From positions 1-59,940 of IMG/VR virus record IMGVR_UViG_3300027908_000028: a DNA stretch of 59,940 bases; one strand, given 5' to 3'. Each line of letters starts with the position of its first letter. Within the stretch, counting starts at the first letter, position 1. The notes below the pieces were generated by a model that worked only from the letters and a program-made list of their open reading frames with translations, was not told where the DNA came from and made no database searches. The DNA is from a virus. The translations under genes and the position numbers were made by a program. Positions 33,240 to 41,425 of the stretch are shown one piece after another.

Positions 33240-33296
33240 TTCCCATCCTGCCCAGAATCGTGATAGCTACTAAGAGTCATCCTGAGGAGAGACACA

Positions 33297-33551
33297 ATGC
33301 CGACCAGCAATTCGCCCTTTGGCGCCAGCAGTGGATCCGCCGTCGCGTCGGACAGTCCGACGGAGAGTCCGACTCCCAGTAGCACCTCGACTCCCGCGAG
33401 TGCGACGGAGTCCCCCGCGGAGTCGAGTGCTTCGAGCGCGTCTCCGGCTCCGGGTGGCGCTTCGGGCAGCGGCTCAGCGAGTGCGGCTTCGGGAAGTGCG
33501 AGCACGGACAACCCGCTCGCGTCGTGGGCTCGCAAGCGTCGCGGGGAGTAA
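33297..33551 (+). CDS. Ser/Ala-rich low-complexity protein
   Basis: 84 residues, over a third Ser, with Pro/Thr/Ala; disordered. ATG 33297 has GAGGAG upstream and a TGATAGCTA box at 33262. It ends DNPLASWARKRRGE, similar to NADPLLSWVNSRT at the end of the 7946 protein, suggesting a shared C-terminal sorting or binding tag. Function is unknown. Confidence 0.65.
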   Translation: MPTSNSPFGASSGSAVASDSPTESPTPSSTSTPASATESPAESSASSASPAPGGASGSGSASAASGSASTDNPLASWARKRRGE

Positions 33552-33552
33552 C

Positions 33553-33570
33553 CTCCCTCACTCGAGGGAG
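33553..33570 (+). promoter_or_regulatory. RBS-sequestering hairpin before the LysM baseplate gene
   Basis: CTCCCTC (33553-33559) and GAGGGAG (33564-33570) form a 7-bp stem with a 4-nt loop. GGGAG, 7 nt before GTG 33578, is the only ribosome-binding site and is fully inside the stem. Confidence 0.6.
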
Positions 33571-33577
33571 ATGATCC

Positions 33578-34855
33578 GTGGCTCTTGGCACGTACACAAG
33601 CACCCTCGTCATTGAGGAGCTAACCGCCGGAGCGGGATCATCACCTCGTTCGGTCACGCTCAATGGCCCATCTCTGCCTCTCATGGGCGCGGAATGGGCC
33701 ATGAAGGTTGCCGCTGTTACCACGTGGTACCCCGGCAATCCTGACGAGGCGACCCAACAGGTTCTCGGACCTCAAGAGCTTCCTTCGCGGTGGAATGGGG
33801 ATTGGCGTCGCACGATGATCGGGACCAACCCGGTCGGCTACATCGATGACGGCGGCAACGTTCTCCAGCTCGTCGATCCCGCGGACATCCGGGATGCACT
33901 CGAGTCGATTGCACGTGCGGGGCAGCGTCTTCGTGTGACGTGGAATCAGCTCGGAGCCGCGGGCTCAGCGACTCCAGGACAGGCGCAAGAGCAACAGGTC
34001 GCGCTGAAGTCGATGTCCGGGAAGATCGTGCGCGAAGGGCGCATGACGGAGCTGAAGTTCAAGTACACCCGGCTTCAGGATATCGAGTGGGAAATCCAGT
34101 TCGATTGGATGAGTCGCGGGGGAACGGTTGCGCGCACAACGGCGACGCGCGCGAACACCGTTGTTTCTGACTCAGCTGCGTACCTCAACGCGATCCAAGC
34201 ACTCGTCAACGCCAATCAGGATGCTCAAGCACTCGGACAGCTGCCCACCAATCTCACGCTTGGACAACTTGAGGCGTTCGCGAATGCGCCGACGGCGTTG
34301 GTCAACTCGCTCGCGCGCAAGATGCAACAAGTCGTGTCGAACGTGAGTCAGGTGGTATCGATCGCGCAGACCATCGCATCGCAGCCTGTTCAGATCGCGA
34401 ACCGTGCGGTTGATCTTGCACGCGACTCCGTTTCGCAGGTCAATGCGATGTACGACACGCTTTCTGCCATTCCCTACGAGGGCATGAGTACGAAAGCGAA
34501 GGTGGCCGATCTCGTGCGCGCGTGGACGAGCTTTGGAGAACAGAGCGATCTCGCGCAAGGCGCTGCCCACGCGGGGCAGCAGTTCACGACCAAGCTCGAG
34601 ACGAGCGTCCAGGGATACGTTGCAGGTCAGAAGAACACGAGCAAGCTCGCATCTCCGGCATCGCTTCAACAGATCTACGTGGTCAAGGACGGAGACACTC
34701 CGGCTACGATCAGCCAAGCATTCTTCGATACTCCTGATCGTGCGGTCGATATCTTGAAGACCAATGGCTTGTCCTGGTACACACCGACACTGCCACCTGG
34801 AAAGATCATCCTGATCCCGGTGATCCAGACAACCGATCCGACTCAGGGCGTCTGA
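33578..34855 (+). CDS. LysM-domain baseplate/tail protein
   Basis: 425 residues from GTG 33578. The N-terminal 160 residues are strand-rich with WNGDWRRTMIGTN and a KFKYTRLQDIEWEIQFDW segment. A helical Gln/Ala/Val middle follows. The C-terminal 50 residues (YVVKDGDTPATISQAFFDTPDRAVDILKTNGL ... GKIILIPV) are a LysM-like module that would bind peptidoglycan. Overlaps the next ATG (TGATG). Equivalent to baseplate hub accessory proteins found after tape measures. Confidence 0.8.
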   Translation: MALGTYTSTLVIEELTAGAGSSPRSVTLNGPSLPLMGAEWAMKVAAVTTWYPGNPDEATQQVLGPQELPSRWNGDWRRTMIGTNPVGYIDDGGNVLQLVDPADIRDALESIARAGQRLRVTWNQLGAAGSATPGQAQEQQVALKSMSGKIVREGRMTELKFKYTRLQDIEWEIQFDWMSRGGTVARTTATRANTVVSDSAAYLNAIQALVNANQDAQALGQLPTNLTLGQLEAFANAPTALVNSLARKMQQVVSNVSQVVSIAQTIASQPVQIANRAVDLARDSVSQVNAMYDTLSAIPYEGMSTKAKVADLVRAWTSFGEQSDLAQGAAHAGQQFTTKLETSVQGYVAGQKNTSKLASPASLQQIYVVKDGDTPATISQAFFDTPDRAVDILKTNGLSWYTPTLPPGKIILIPVIQTTDPTQGV

Positions 34856-36582
34856 TGCCGAGCGATGACGGTGTTGATCAGTCCTACTACGTCGGCGCTA
34901 AGATCCGACTGACTGTCCGACTCGACGAGTTCGGGGCGACGGGCAAGCTAGCGCCCGCGCCGAAGACTCCGACGAAGAATCTCAAGGGCGTCAAAGATCC
35001 GAACGCTCCGCTGCAGTACCAATCCGATCCGAACAACCCGGGTGCTTACGTTCTCGTGCCCCAGGGATCTTCGGGTGGCTCACAAGCGGCGGGTGATCAG
35101 GCAAGAAGCCCGGACGGACTCACCTTCGATCTCACTATCATTCCCAAGTCGATGAGTTGGAACCTCGTCGGCATTCGGCAAGGCAACACACTGCACGCAA
35201 CCATCAAGTGGATCGATTGTCCGATCGATCCCAGGTGCATCCGTGCGTGCTCGGTCGATGCGTTCATTGGCTCGGTCTCGAGCAAGGCCTATGCGCAGGG
35301 GGTAGCCGGTCAGACCGATTCGGGCTCGTCGGGATCGCAGGGTGCACCGGAGTCGCTCGCGGTCATCCAAGACAATTACATCGATGTGAACAATAATCAG
35401 CGGACCAACCTCCGCTTTCGCGGATGGGTCGACAAGTGGGAGATCGAGTGGACCGATGACGGAGAGCCGGTCATCGAACTCGAGTGCACGGACAATACAC
35501 GGCTCTTCGTCGAGCAAGAGATGCCCCCGAACATCCCGCTCGACATGAACCTTCCGATCGACAAGGCGGTGGCTCAGTACCTCGCCAACTTCTCCCAGTT
35601 CCAAGGACTGAGCGTCCAATACCGCCCTTCATCGGAGACACCTCCGACTCTCAAGGGTCTGCTCATGGGATCGGCGTTTCGCCCGAACCTCGGACCACAA
35701 CCGGCCAAGGGCGGAGGAGCGGACAACAAGCATTCTGTGTGGGACTACTTGACCGACGTGTGCGGATCGATCGGGCGCGCCATTTTCGTGCAGGGTGACA
35801 CGATTGTGATCCAGCGTCCGCGTACGATCACCGATCAGGCGAGCACGCAGACCAACCGTGCCGACGATCCGTTTCAAGGACGCACGGTCAACGGCGAGTC
35901 CTTCAACTATCGTCGCTTCATCTTCGGGCGGAACATCAAAGAGCTTCGCATCCGTCGAAACTACGCACATCAGAAACCGACCAACTATGAGGTTCGTTGC
36001 GTAAACACGGAGAGCAAGCCTCCGCTTCTCGTTGCGCGATTCCCCGAGCCGAAAGATCGCCAGGTCTACGCCATCCCGGGGAGCGCTCAGCCGAATCAGC
36101 AATGGAAGGTGAAGTACGTCTCTGGCGTGAAGGATCTCGCAACGCTCAAGCTCATCGCTCAGGGCTACTACGAGCAGACGGGTAGGAACGAACTCGTTGT
36201 CGAGATCAAGACGCGCAACCTCGCGAGTTGGGGCGGAGGCAACCTCGATCCGGACATCCTCGACATGCAGTTCGGCGACACCTTCGAGCTTCTGGTCAAT
36301 CGCGAGAAGCTCGAGGCATCGACCCTCACCAAGATCGAAAAGGCTCTGACCATTCAGGGAGCCAACGCTGCGCTTCTCGGACGTCTTGGATTCGCGACGG
36401 ACTTCGCGACGGCGTACGGACAGGCCTACTCGAACGTCGGAGTCCCCACGCTCTTCGTGCTCAAGGAGATGCACGTGGAGTGGAACATCGAGCAGGGGAT
36501 CGATCTCACGGTCATCGGCGTGAATTACATCGTTGTGCGTGCGGACAAAGACGACACGGATTCCGGAGCACCTTCGCCATGA
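34855..36582 (+). CDS. Baseplate hub protein (gpD/gp27-like)
   Basis: 575 residues. Its N-terminal half has long strands (YYVGAKIRLTVRLDEFG, LTFDLTIIPKSMSWNLVGIRQGNTLHATIKW, FRGWVDKWEIEWTDDGEPVIELECTDNTRLF), characteristic of late-control gpD-like hubs, then IDKAVAQYLANFSQF and an immunoglobulin-like C-terminus. It would form the trimeric hub joining tube to spike. The next gene starts within its last codons. Confidence 0.8.
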   Translation: MPSDDGVDQSYYVGAKIRLTVRLDEFGATGKLAPAPKTPTKNLKGVKDPNAPLQYQSDPNNPGAYVLVPQGSSGGSQAAGDQARSPDGLTFDLTIIPKSMSWNLVGIRQGNTLHATIKWIDCPIDPRCIRACSVDAFIGSVSSKAYAQGVAGQTDSGSSGSQGAPESLAVIQDNYIDVNNNQRTNLRFRGWVDKWEIEWTDDGEPVIELECTDNTRLFVEQEMPPNIPLDMNLPIDKAVAQYLANFSQFQGLSVQYRPSSETPPTLKGLLMGSAFRPNLGPQPAKGGGADNKHSVWDYLTDVCGSIGRAIFVQGDTIVIQRPRTITDQASTQTNRADDPFQGRTVNGESFNYRRFIFGRNIKELRIRRNYAHQKPTNYEVRCVNTESKPPLLVARFPEPKDRQVYAIPGSAQPNQQWKVKYVSGVKDLATLKLIAQGYYEQTGRNELVVEIKTRNLASWGGGNLDPDILDMQFGDTFELLVNREKLEASTLTKIEKALTIQGANAALLGRLGFATDFATAYGQAYSNVGVPTLFVLKEMHVEWNIEQGIDLTVIGVNYIVVRADKDDTDSGAPSP

Positions 36583-37640
36583 GTGGATCTCGACTCGACG
36601 GCGCATTCAGCTCGACGGACGTTCGCGATCTATTCGCCGCACCGGGTACCGATACGCGGCAGTGGATCTCGATCGGTTGGGTGCAGTCCGATTCCGAGGA
36701 TGGCCATTCCGTTGCTTTCCAAGACGAGAACGGCACACCGCTTCCCAATGGCGTGCGCGTGATGGTGAAACTCGAGCCGTCCGGGTACATCGTGCCTTGC
36801 ATGGTCGGCTCACACGTCTCGGGTGTGGGCGAGTCGGAATATCACCCGATGGGACCGGGCGACATCGTGCTCGTTGCCATCCCTCAAGGCGATGAGCGCG
36901 CCGGGTGCGTGATCATCTGCCGCATCAGCCTCTCGCAGGACACGTTCCCGCAGACCGTTGCGGGAATGGACATCACTCAGAACAACGTCAACTTCAAGCG
37001 CATGTCTCTTCCCTACGTCCTCGAGACGGCGGGCAGCTACTTGATCCGGCACGCGCTTACGGGCGCATCGTGGTCGATCGATCCGTCAGGAAACATCATC
37101 TTCACCGACGGCGAGGGAAATAGCCTCTCGCTCACGCAATCGGTCATCTCCCTCGGAGAGGTGACCAACACGGCGCTTCTCCAGATCGATCCTGCGAAGC
37201 TCACTGTCGCGCTCCAGTCGGGTGCGACATCGCTCGTCTTGGATGACACGGGACAGTCCACGGGCACACCGGGCGTAACCCTCATGACGGGCGGATCGTT
37301 CAACCTCCTGACCTCGGGGGGAGGCTACGCAGCGGGGCACGCAGTCACTCTCGAGCAAGTCCTCAACCTGATCCAAGTCCTCATGTTCGCGATCGCGAGC
37401 AATGCGACGTCGCCCCCAGCGCTCATCTCTTGGCTTGCGAACTGGCTAACCCCCGCGGCACTCGGAGTCCTTGTGCAATCTGCGGCGGAAGGCGTCTCGA
37501 TGCCTCCACTCCCCGCTTCTCCGACCCCCCTTCCGCTCTCCCCCGCCATCACGGCTGCCATTGCAGCGGGACTCGCGGGACAGGTGCCCGATCCGACGGG
37601 ATCTCTGCCTGGAATTGGGCGCACGGGCTTTCTCTACTGA
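36579..37640 (+). CDS. Baseplate spike protein (gpV/gp5-like OB-fold)
   Basis: 353 residues from ATG 36579, overlapping the hub stop. An OB-like N-terminal domain (GWVQSDSEDGHSVAFQDENG ... GVRVMVKL ... MGPGDIVLVAIPQGDERAGCVIICRI) is followed by a repetitive strand region (SIDPSGNIIFTDGEGNSLSL) consistent with a beta-helical needle, then a hydrophobic Ala/Leu/Pro-rich C-terminus that is unusual for spikes. The stop overlaps palindrome copy 6. Confidence 0.75.
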   Translation: MSGSRLDGAFSSTDVRDLFAAPGTDTRQWISIGWVQSDSEDGHSVAFQDENGTPLPNGVRVMVKLEPSGYIVPCMVGSHVSGVGESEYHPMGPGDIVLVAIPQGDERAGCVIICRISLSQDTFPQTVAGMDITQNNVNFKRMSLPYVLETAGSYLIRHALTGASWSIDPSGNIIFTDGEGNSLSLTQSVISLGEVTNTALLQIDPAKLTVALQSGATSLVLDDTGQSTGTPGVTLMTGGSFNLLTSGGGYAAGHAVTLEQVLNLIQVLMFAIASNATSPPALISWLANWLTPAALGVLVQSAAEGVSMPPLPASPTPLPLSPAITAAIAAGLAGQVPDPTGSLPGIGRTGFLY

Positions 37641-37660
37641 TCGAAAGTCGACTTTCGGTC
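37639..37660. repeat. 22-bp palindrome, copy 6 (one mismatch)
   Basis: Left arm begins GATC instead of GACC. The spike TGA stop (37638-37640) shares two bases with it. Confidence 0.9.
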
Positions 37661-37675
37661 CTAGGTCCTGTTCAC

Positions 37676-37697
37676 CTAACCGAAGCTCGGTTAGAGT
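37676..37697 (+). promoter_or_regulatory. Inverted repeat overlapping a -10-like box
   Basis: CTAACCGA (37676-37683) and TCGGTTAG (37687-37694) form a perfect stem with a 3-nt loop. The right arm runs into TAGAGT (37692-37697), a TAnnnT box 12 nt before ATG 37710. It could be an operator or an RNA hairpin. Confidence 0.45.
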
Positions 37698-37709
37698 GAA
37701 GACCCGAAC

Positions 37710-38072
37710 ATGGCGAATCTGCCTCCGTCACCGCCGGGCTTTCCGGGTGGAGTTCCGGGAAGCAACCTTCCCCAGAACTTTCCCCAGCCGGGGACAGTGG
37801 GAGGCGGAGGCATTTCGGCAGGGGTCTCGTTTCCCTCGACTCCGAAGGCGTCGATCTGCGGATTCTCGCTTGGACTGCCCACGTTCAAGTTCGGATTCAA
37901 ACTTCCCTCGATCCAGTTTCCCCCGGCACTTCCCATCCCGTTCATCCACTTCAAGCTCTCGTGCAAGCTCCCCAACCCGGTCGACGTCACTGCGGGCTTG
38001 AACATGCCCTACGGCGGTGGGCGAGAGAACAACGCAGGTGTCGATCCTGACGACTTCTCCGAGGCCGCATGA
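37710..38072 (+). CDS. Gly/Pro-rich small baseplate-region protein
   Basis: 120 residues. The N-terminus is Pro/Gly-rich; the middle has repeated Pro-Phe strands (FSLGLPTFKFGFKLPSIQFPPALPIPFIHFKLSCKLP), which could form a compact beta tip, followed by an acidic tail. Its place directly after the spike suggests a spike-tip or spike-associated role, but no PAAR signature is certain. Overlaps the next ATG (ATGA). Confidence 0.7.
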   Translation: MANLPPSPPGFPGGVPGSNLPQNFPQPGTVGGGGISAGVSFPSTPKASICGFSLGLPTFKFGFKLPSIQFPPALPIPFIHFKLSCKLPNPVDVTAGLNMPYGGGRENNAGVDPDDFSEAA

Positions 38073-39382
38073 CCGTTGAACAGTTTGCGAACCTGGCATC
38101 TTCTACGCTCGTCGGAGCCATCTCCTCGGGAGTCACGTCACTGACGATCGCGACTCCATCTTCGTTTCCGACGGTGCCTCAGTTCCGCATTGTCGTCGAC
38201 AACGAGATCATGCTTGTGACGGGAGTCTCGGGGCTCAACTTCACGGTCACGCGCGGAGCCGAAGGAACGACGGCGGCGGCACACGTCGCAGGTGCGACCG
38301 TGACGTGCGTGCTCACGGTGGCTTCGCTTCTCGCAGCGATCCAGCAATCCGCTGCGGTCTTCGGCACGGCTGCCAATCGGCCTGCGCCTACCGGCTCCGG
38401 GAAGATCTATTACGTGACCGACGTTCCGAACGTCGTCTACATCGATTCGACGGCAACGAGCACGTGGCAACAGATCGTCAACGGCGAGTACACCATTCCG
38501 GCTCCGCCCGTGAGCGCTGCCACGCTTGTTGGAAAGCTCGGAGTCACTCAGCTCGCGGATGTGCTCCGTGCATCGAGCTACAAAAACGAGTTCGAAGTCG
38601 CGAACTGCTGTCTCTGGCCCCAGTCGCTTCCGGGCAATACCCGATGGTCGGTCACACTCGTTGCTTCCATGTCCTTCGCGGACATAAGTGGCTATCCCGA
38701 AGTCGATGTCGTCATCGCGAATGGCGTGACAGCCGGGACATCGAACGCGTACGCCATGGGCGCGTACGCATCGGGTGGTGTCGCGGGACTCTCGGGGAAT
38801 CAATTCACTGTCGCAGGGATCCGCAACGGAGGCGCTCCCTACAATCAGCAGTCCGATGCCGTGAGCAAGATGATGAACGGCTCGCCGCTCCTTCATCTTC
38901 GATTGCTCAACGACGGCACCAACCTCTACATGCAGCAGTCGAATGACGGCTACACATGGAACACGTGGTGGGCGCTCATCAATCCCGGCACGATGTCGTA
39001 CTACGGGTTCCAGGTCGGTCAGTCGGCCAACGCGAGCGGGTACACGATCACCAATGCGATGATCTATGAATGCCTCTACGAGGGGAGCGCAGCTGTCTTG
39101 CAAACGGCGCTGACGGGCTTCAGCGGAGCAACGCTTGGCACAACCCTCACGGTTGCAAGCACGACGGGGTTTCAGACGGGGGATTACGTCGGTATCGCAG
39201 GCGTCACGGGCACTGGCGGGACACTTCCCAATTCGGCAGTCAATGGCGGCACGCAGCCGGGGGCCACGGGGAGCGCGGCATTCACGGTCGAAGTCATCGA
39301 TCAAACGCACCTCTTCATCGCCGGGGTCGACTTCACTGGAACATACGCATCGGGCGGTACCGTGACGCTCGTTGGGCGGTGA
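38069..39382 (+). CDS. Tail fibre/receptor-binding-type protein
   Basis: 437 residues. Begins with a strand-rich attachment-like domain containing IVVDNEIMLVTGVSGLNFTVTRGAEGTTAAAHVAG, a pattern frequent in phage baseplate and tail-fibre proteins. The centre looks like a carbohydrate-binding or concanavalin-like jelly roll (LLHLRLLNDGTNLYMQQSNDGYTW). The C-terminus repeats the SGATLGTTLTVASTTGFQTGDYV theme. Likely host-recognition protein. Confidence 0.75.
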   Translation: MTVEQFANLASSTLVGAISSGVTSLTIATPSSFPTVPQFRIVVDNEIMLVTGVSGLNFTVTRGAEGTTAAAHVAGATVTCVLTVASLLAAIQQSAAVFGTAANRPAPTGSGKIYYVTDVPNVVYIDSTATSTWQQIVNGEYTIPAPPVSAATLVGKLGVTQLADVLRASSYKNEFEVANCCLWPQSLPGNTRWSVTLVASMSFADISGYPEVDVVIANGVTAGTSNAYAMGAYASGGVAGLSGNQFTVAGIRNGGAPYNQQSDAVSKMMNGSPLLHLRLLNDGTNLYMQQSNDGYTWNTWWALINPGTMSYYGFQVGQSANASGYTITNAMIYECLYEGSAAVLQTALTGFSGATLGTTLTVASTTGFQTGDYVGIAGVTGTGGTLPNSAVNGGTQPGATGSAAFTVEVIDQTHLFIAGVDFTGTYASGGTVTLVGR

Positions 39383-39389
39383 GACGACC

Positions 39390-40304
39390 ATGGGGCTCAT
39401 CGGCGGAGAGCTTGGTCGCATCGCGCTCGGCGACTTCGAGCTAGGCGGAGCCCCAAGTCTTGTCGTTCTCTCTGCGCTCGCCATCGCGGAGAACGTCGTT
39501 CAGATCCAGTTCAACCTTCCCGTCTACTACTCGGGTCTCCAAGATCCACCCGACTCTTCGAACTCCGATCTCTACACGCTCACACCCGTCGCGGGGACAG
39601 TGGGCTACGACGGCAACCCGACACGTCCGGTCAGCGTCGCATCCGTTGCTGTCTCTCTGGCGGGACAGACGCTCCCGGCGAATGCCATCGCGGGCACATG
39701 CCTCGATCTCACGCTTGATCGTCCCATGACGCCGTTCCCTTCGCAGTATGTGATCTCCGCAGAGGGACTCTTCTCCGCCGATCTTGGAGAGGCGCTGAGC
39801 GGATCGATGAACAGTGCGCAGCTCTTCGGTCTGTTCAAGGGACTCATCCCTGCGAGCGTCGAGCTGCCCACTCCCACACGCGATTTCTCCAACCCGCAAT
39901 CGCTGGCAGCGGCGCAGAGTAACCTTCCCGTTCCAAGTAACCCGTCTTTCCTTGGTGTCTTCAGTGTCGACGATACGGGCGACTACGCATTCGACTCGGG
40001 AATGATCTCGTTCAAGAAGCGCGTCTACAGGCGCCTCATCACTAACCCTGGTGGCTTCCTCCACCTTGGGCAGAGCTACGGAGTTGGTATCCCGGCGCAG
40101 GGCAAGAAGCTTGCACGTGCCGCCGTCGTGCAAGCGCTCGCGGGCGCGGCAGAGAGTCAGATCGGACAAGAGCCCGAGACTCAAGCCGTCAAGGTGCTTG
40201 TCGCGCTCGATCCGAACAACCCCGGGCTCGTTCGATTCAACATCGCGATTCAGACCAAGGGTGGTCAGAGTCAGAAGTACAGCGCGCCGTTCCAAGCGGG
40301 ATGA
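39390..40304 (+). CDS. Baseplate protein with gp25/gpW-like C-terminus
   Basis: 304 residues from ATG 39390. The N-terminal part is beta-rich and Ig-like (ALAIAENVVQIQFNLPVYYSG). The C-terminal 125 residues contain SFKKRVYRRLITNPGGFLHLGQSYGVGI and VLVALDPNNPGLVRFNIAIQTKGG, matching the layout of gp25-like wedge proteins. If right, this is a fusion of an adhesion-type domain to gp25. Confidence 0.65.
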   Translation: MGLIGGELGRIALGDFELGGAPSLVVLSALAIAENVVQIQFNLPVYYSGLQDPPDSSNSDLYTLTPVAGTVGYDGNPTRPVSVASVAVSLAGQTLPANAIAGTCLDLTLDRPMTPFPSQYVISAEGLFSADLGEALSGSMNSAQLFGLFKGLIPASVELPTPTRDFSNPQSLAAAQSNLPVPSNPSFLGVFSVDDTGDYAFDSGMISFKKRVYRRLITNPGGFLHLGQSYGVGIPAQGKKLARAAVVQALAGAAESQIGQEPETQAVKVLVALDPNNPGLVRFNIAIQTKGGQSQKYSAPFQAG

Positions 40305-40307
40305 CTC

Positions 40308-41417
40308 ATGGCCGATCTACCCACGCGACTCGACCTTTTCTCCCTTGGTGCGGATTACCTCAATCAACGGGCGACCAAGATCGATCCGTCCCAAGTCTTC
40401 GTGCTCGGGAGCGATGCAAACATCTTCGTTGGATCGCAGAGCGTTGTTGCAGACACGATTACCAAGCAGCTCGCGTACTCCTTCGCTCGTCTCTACCTCG
40501 ATGGTGCGACGGGGGATGATCTCGATCGCCTCGCCTTCGATCGATATGGCCTGACGCGCAAGGGTGCATCCGCGGCACTCGGCGCGGTCACCTTCACGCG
40601 CGCGACCTTCGCAGCGGGCGGGGGAAGCATCCCGCTTGGTACGATCCTCACAACGCAGACGGGAGTTCAATACATCACAACGACGGTAGCTACTTTCGGC
40701 AACAGTTCGCTCGGTCCCGCCTTCGCGAACGTGCGCGCGGTGCAAGCTGGGAAGATCTCGCAGGTCGGCGCGAATGCCATCAACGGCTTCGCCACGGCGT
40801 CCGCGCTCTTCGATCCGAGCATCTCCGTGATCAACCCACTGACGACGGCGGGTGGTGAGGATGCGGAAGACGACGACACGTTCCGATCACGCGTCCGCGA
40901 CTTCTGGAACACTGCACGACGTGGAGTGCTTGCGGCTATCGAGCAAGGAGCGCTCACTGTCCCGGGTGTCGTTAGCGCGCAAGCAGTCGAAGTGCTCTCT
41001 GGCCTCGGTCAACCCGCGCGTGTGGTCAATCTCTACATCTCCGACTCGAGTGGCGTTGCCTCGGTGCAGCTCGGTTCTCAGGTGCTCGCGGCTCTCTACG
41101 ACTACAGAGCGGCAGGGATCGCGGTCATTCTCTCGACGTCGATTCCGCTCATCGTTCCGATCCATCTTTCTCTGAGCTTTCAGGCAGGGATCGATACCGC
41201 GGCTCTGTCGACACTCGTCCAGGCAGCGATCTTCAGCTACGTGAACTCACTCCCCGTCAACGGCACGCTACTTCTCTCGGGGCTCTACACTGTCCTTCAG
41301 CGCTTCACGAGCAACGGACTCATTGTCTCCCAAGGAAGCATCATCTCTCCGGCCGGCGATCTGACTCCTCCCATCGGACAGACCATTCGCACCACACTGG
41401 CCTCGATCACTTACTGA
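40308..41417 (+). CDS. Baseplate J-like protein
   Basis: 369 residues. Shows the gpJ-like sequence pattern: DDLDRLAFDRYGLTRKGASAALGAVTFTR, GTILTTQTGVQYITT, NPLTTAGGEDAEDDDTFRSRVRDFWNTARRG and PGVVSAQAVEVLSGLG. J-like proteins form the baseplate periphery with gp25. It follows the gp25-like gene after 3 nt, the usual pairing. Confidence 0.85.
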   Translation: MADLPTRLDLFSLGADYLNQRATKIDPSQVFVLGSDANIFVGSQSVVADTITKQLAYSFARLYLDGATGDDLDRLAFDRYGLTRKGASAALGAVTFTRATFAAGGGSIPLGTILTTQTGVQYITTTVATFGNSSLGPAFANVRAVQAGKISQVGANAINGFATASALFDPSISVINPLTTAGGEDAEDDDTFRSRVRDFWNTARRGVLAAIEQGALTVPGVVSAQAVEVLSGLGQPARVVNLYISDSSGVASVQLGSQVLAALYDYRAAGIAVILSTSIPLIVPIHLSLSFQAGIDTAALSTLVQAAIFSYVNSLPVNGTLLLSGLYTVLQRFTSNGLIVSQGSIISPAGDLTPPIGQTIRTTLASITY

Positions 41418-41425
41418 GTTGCGCG

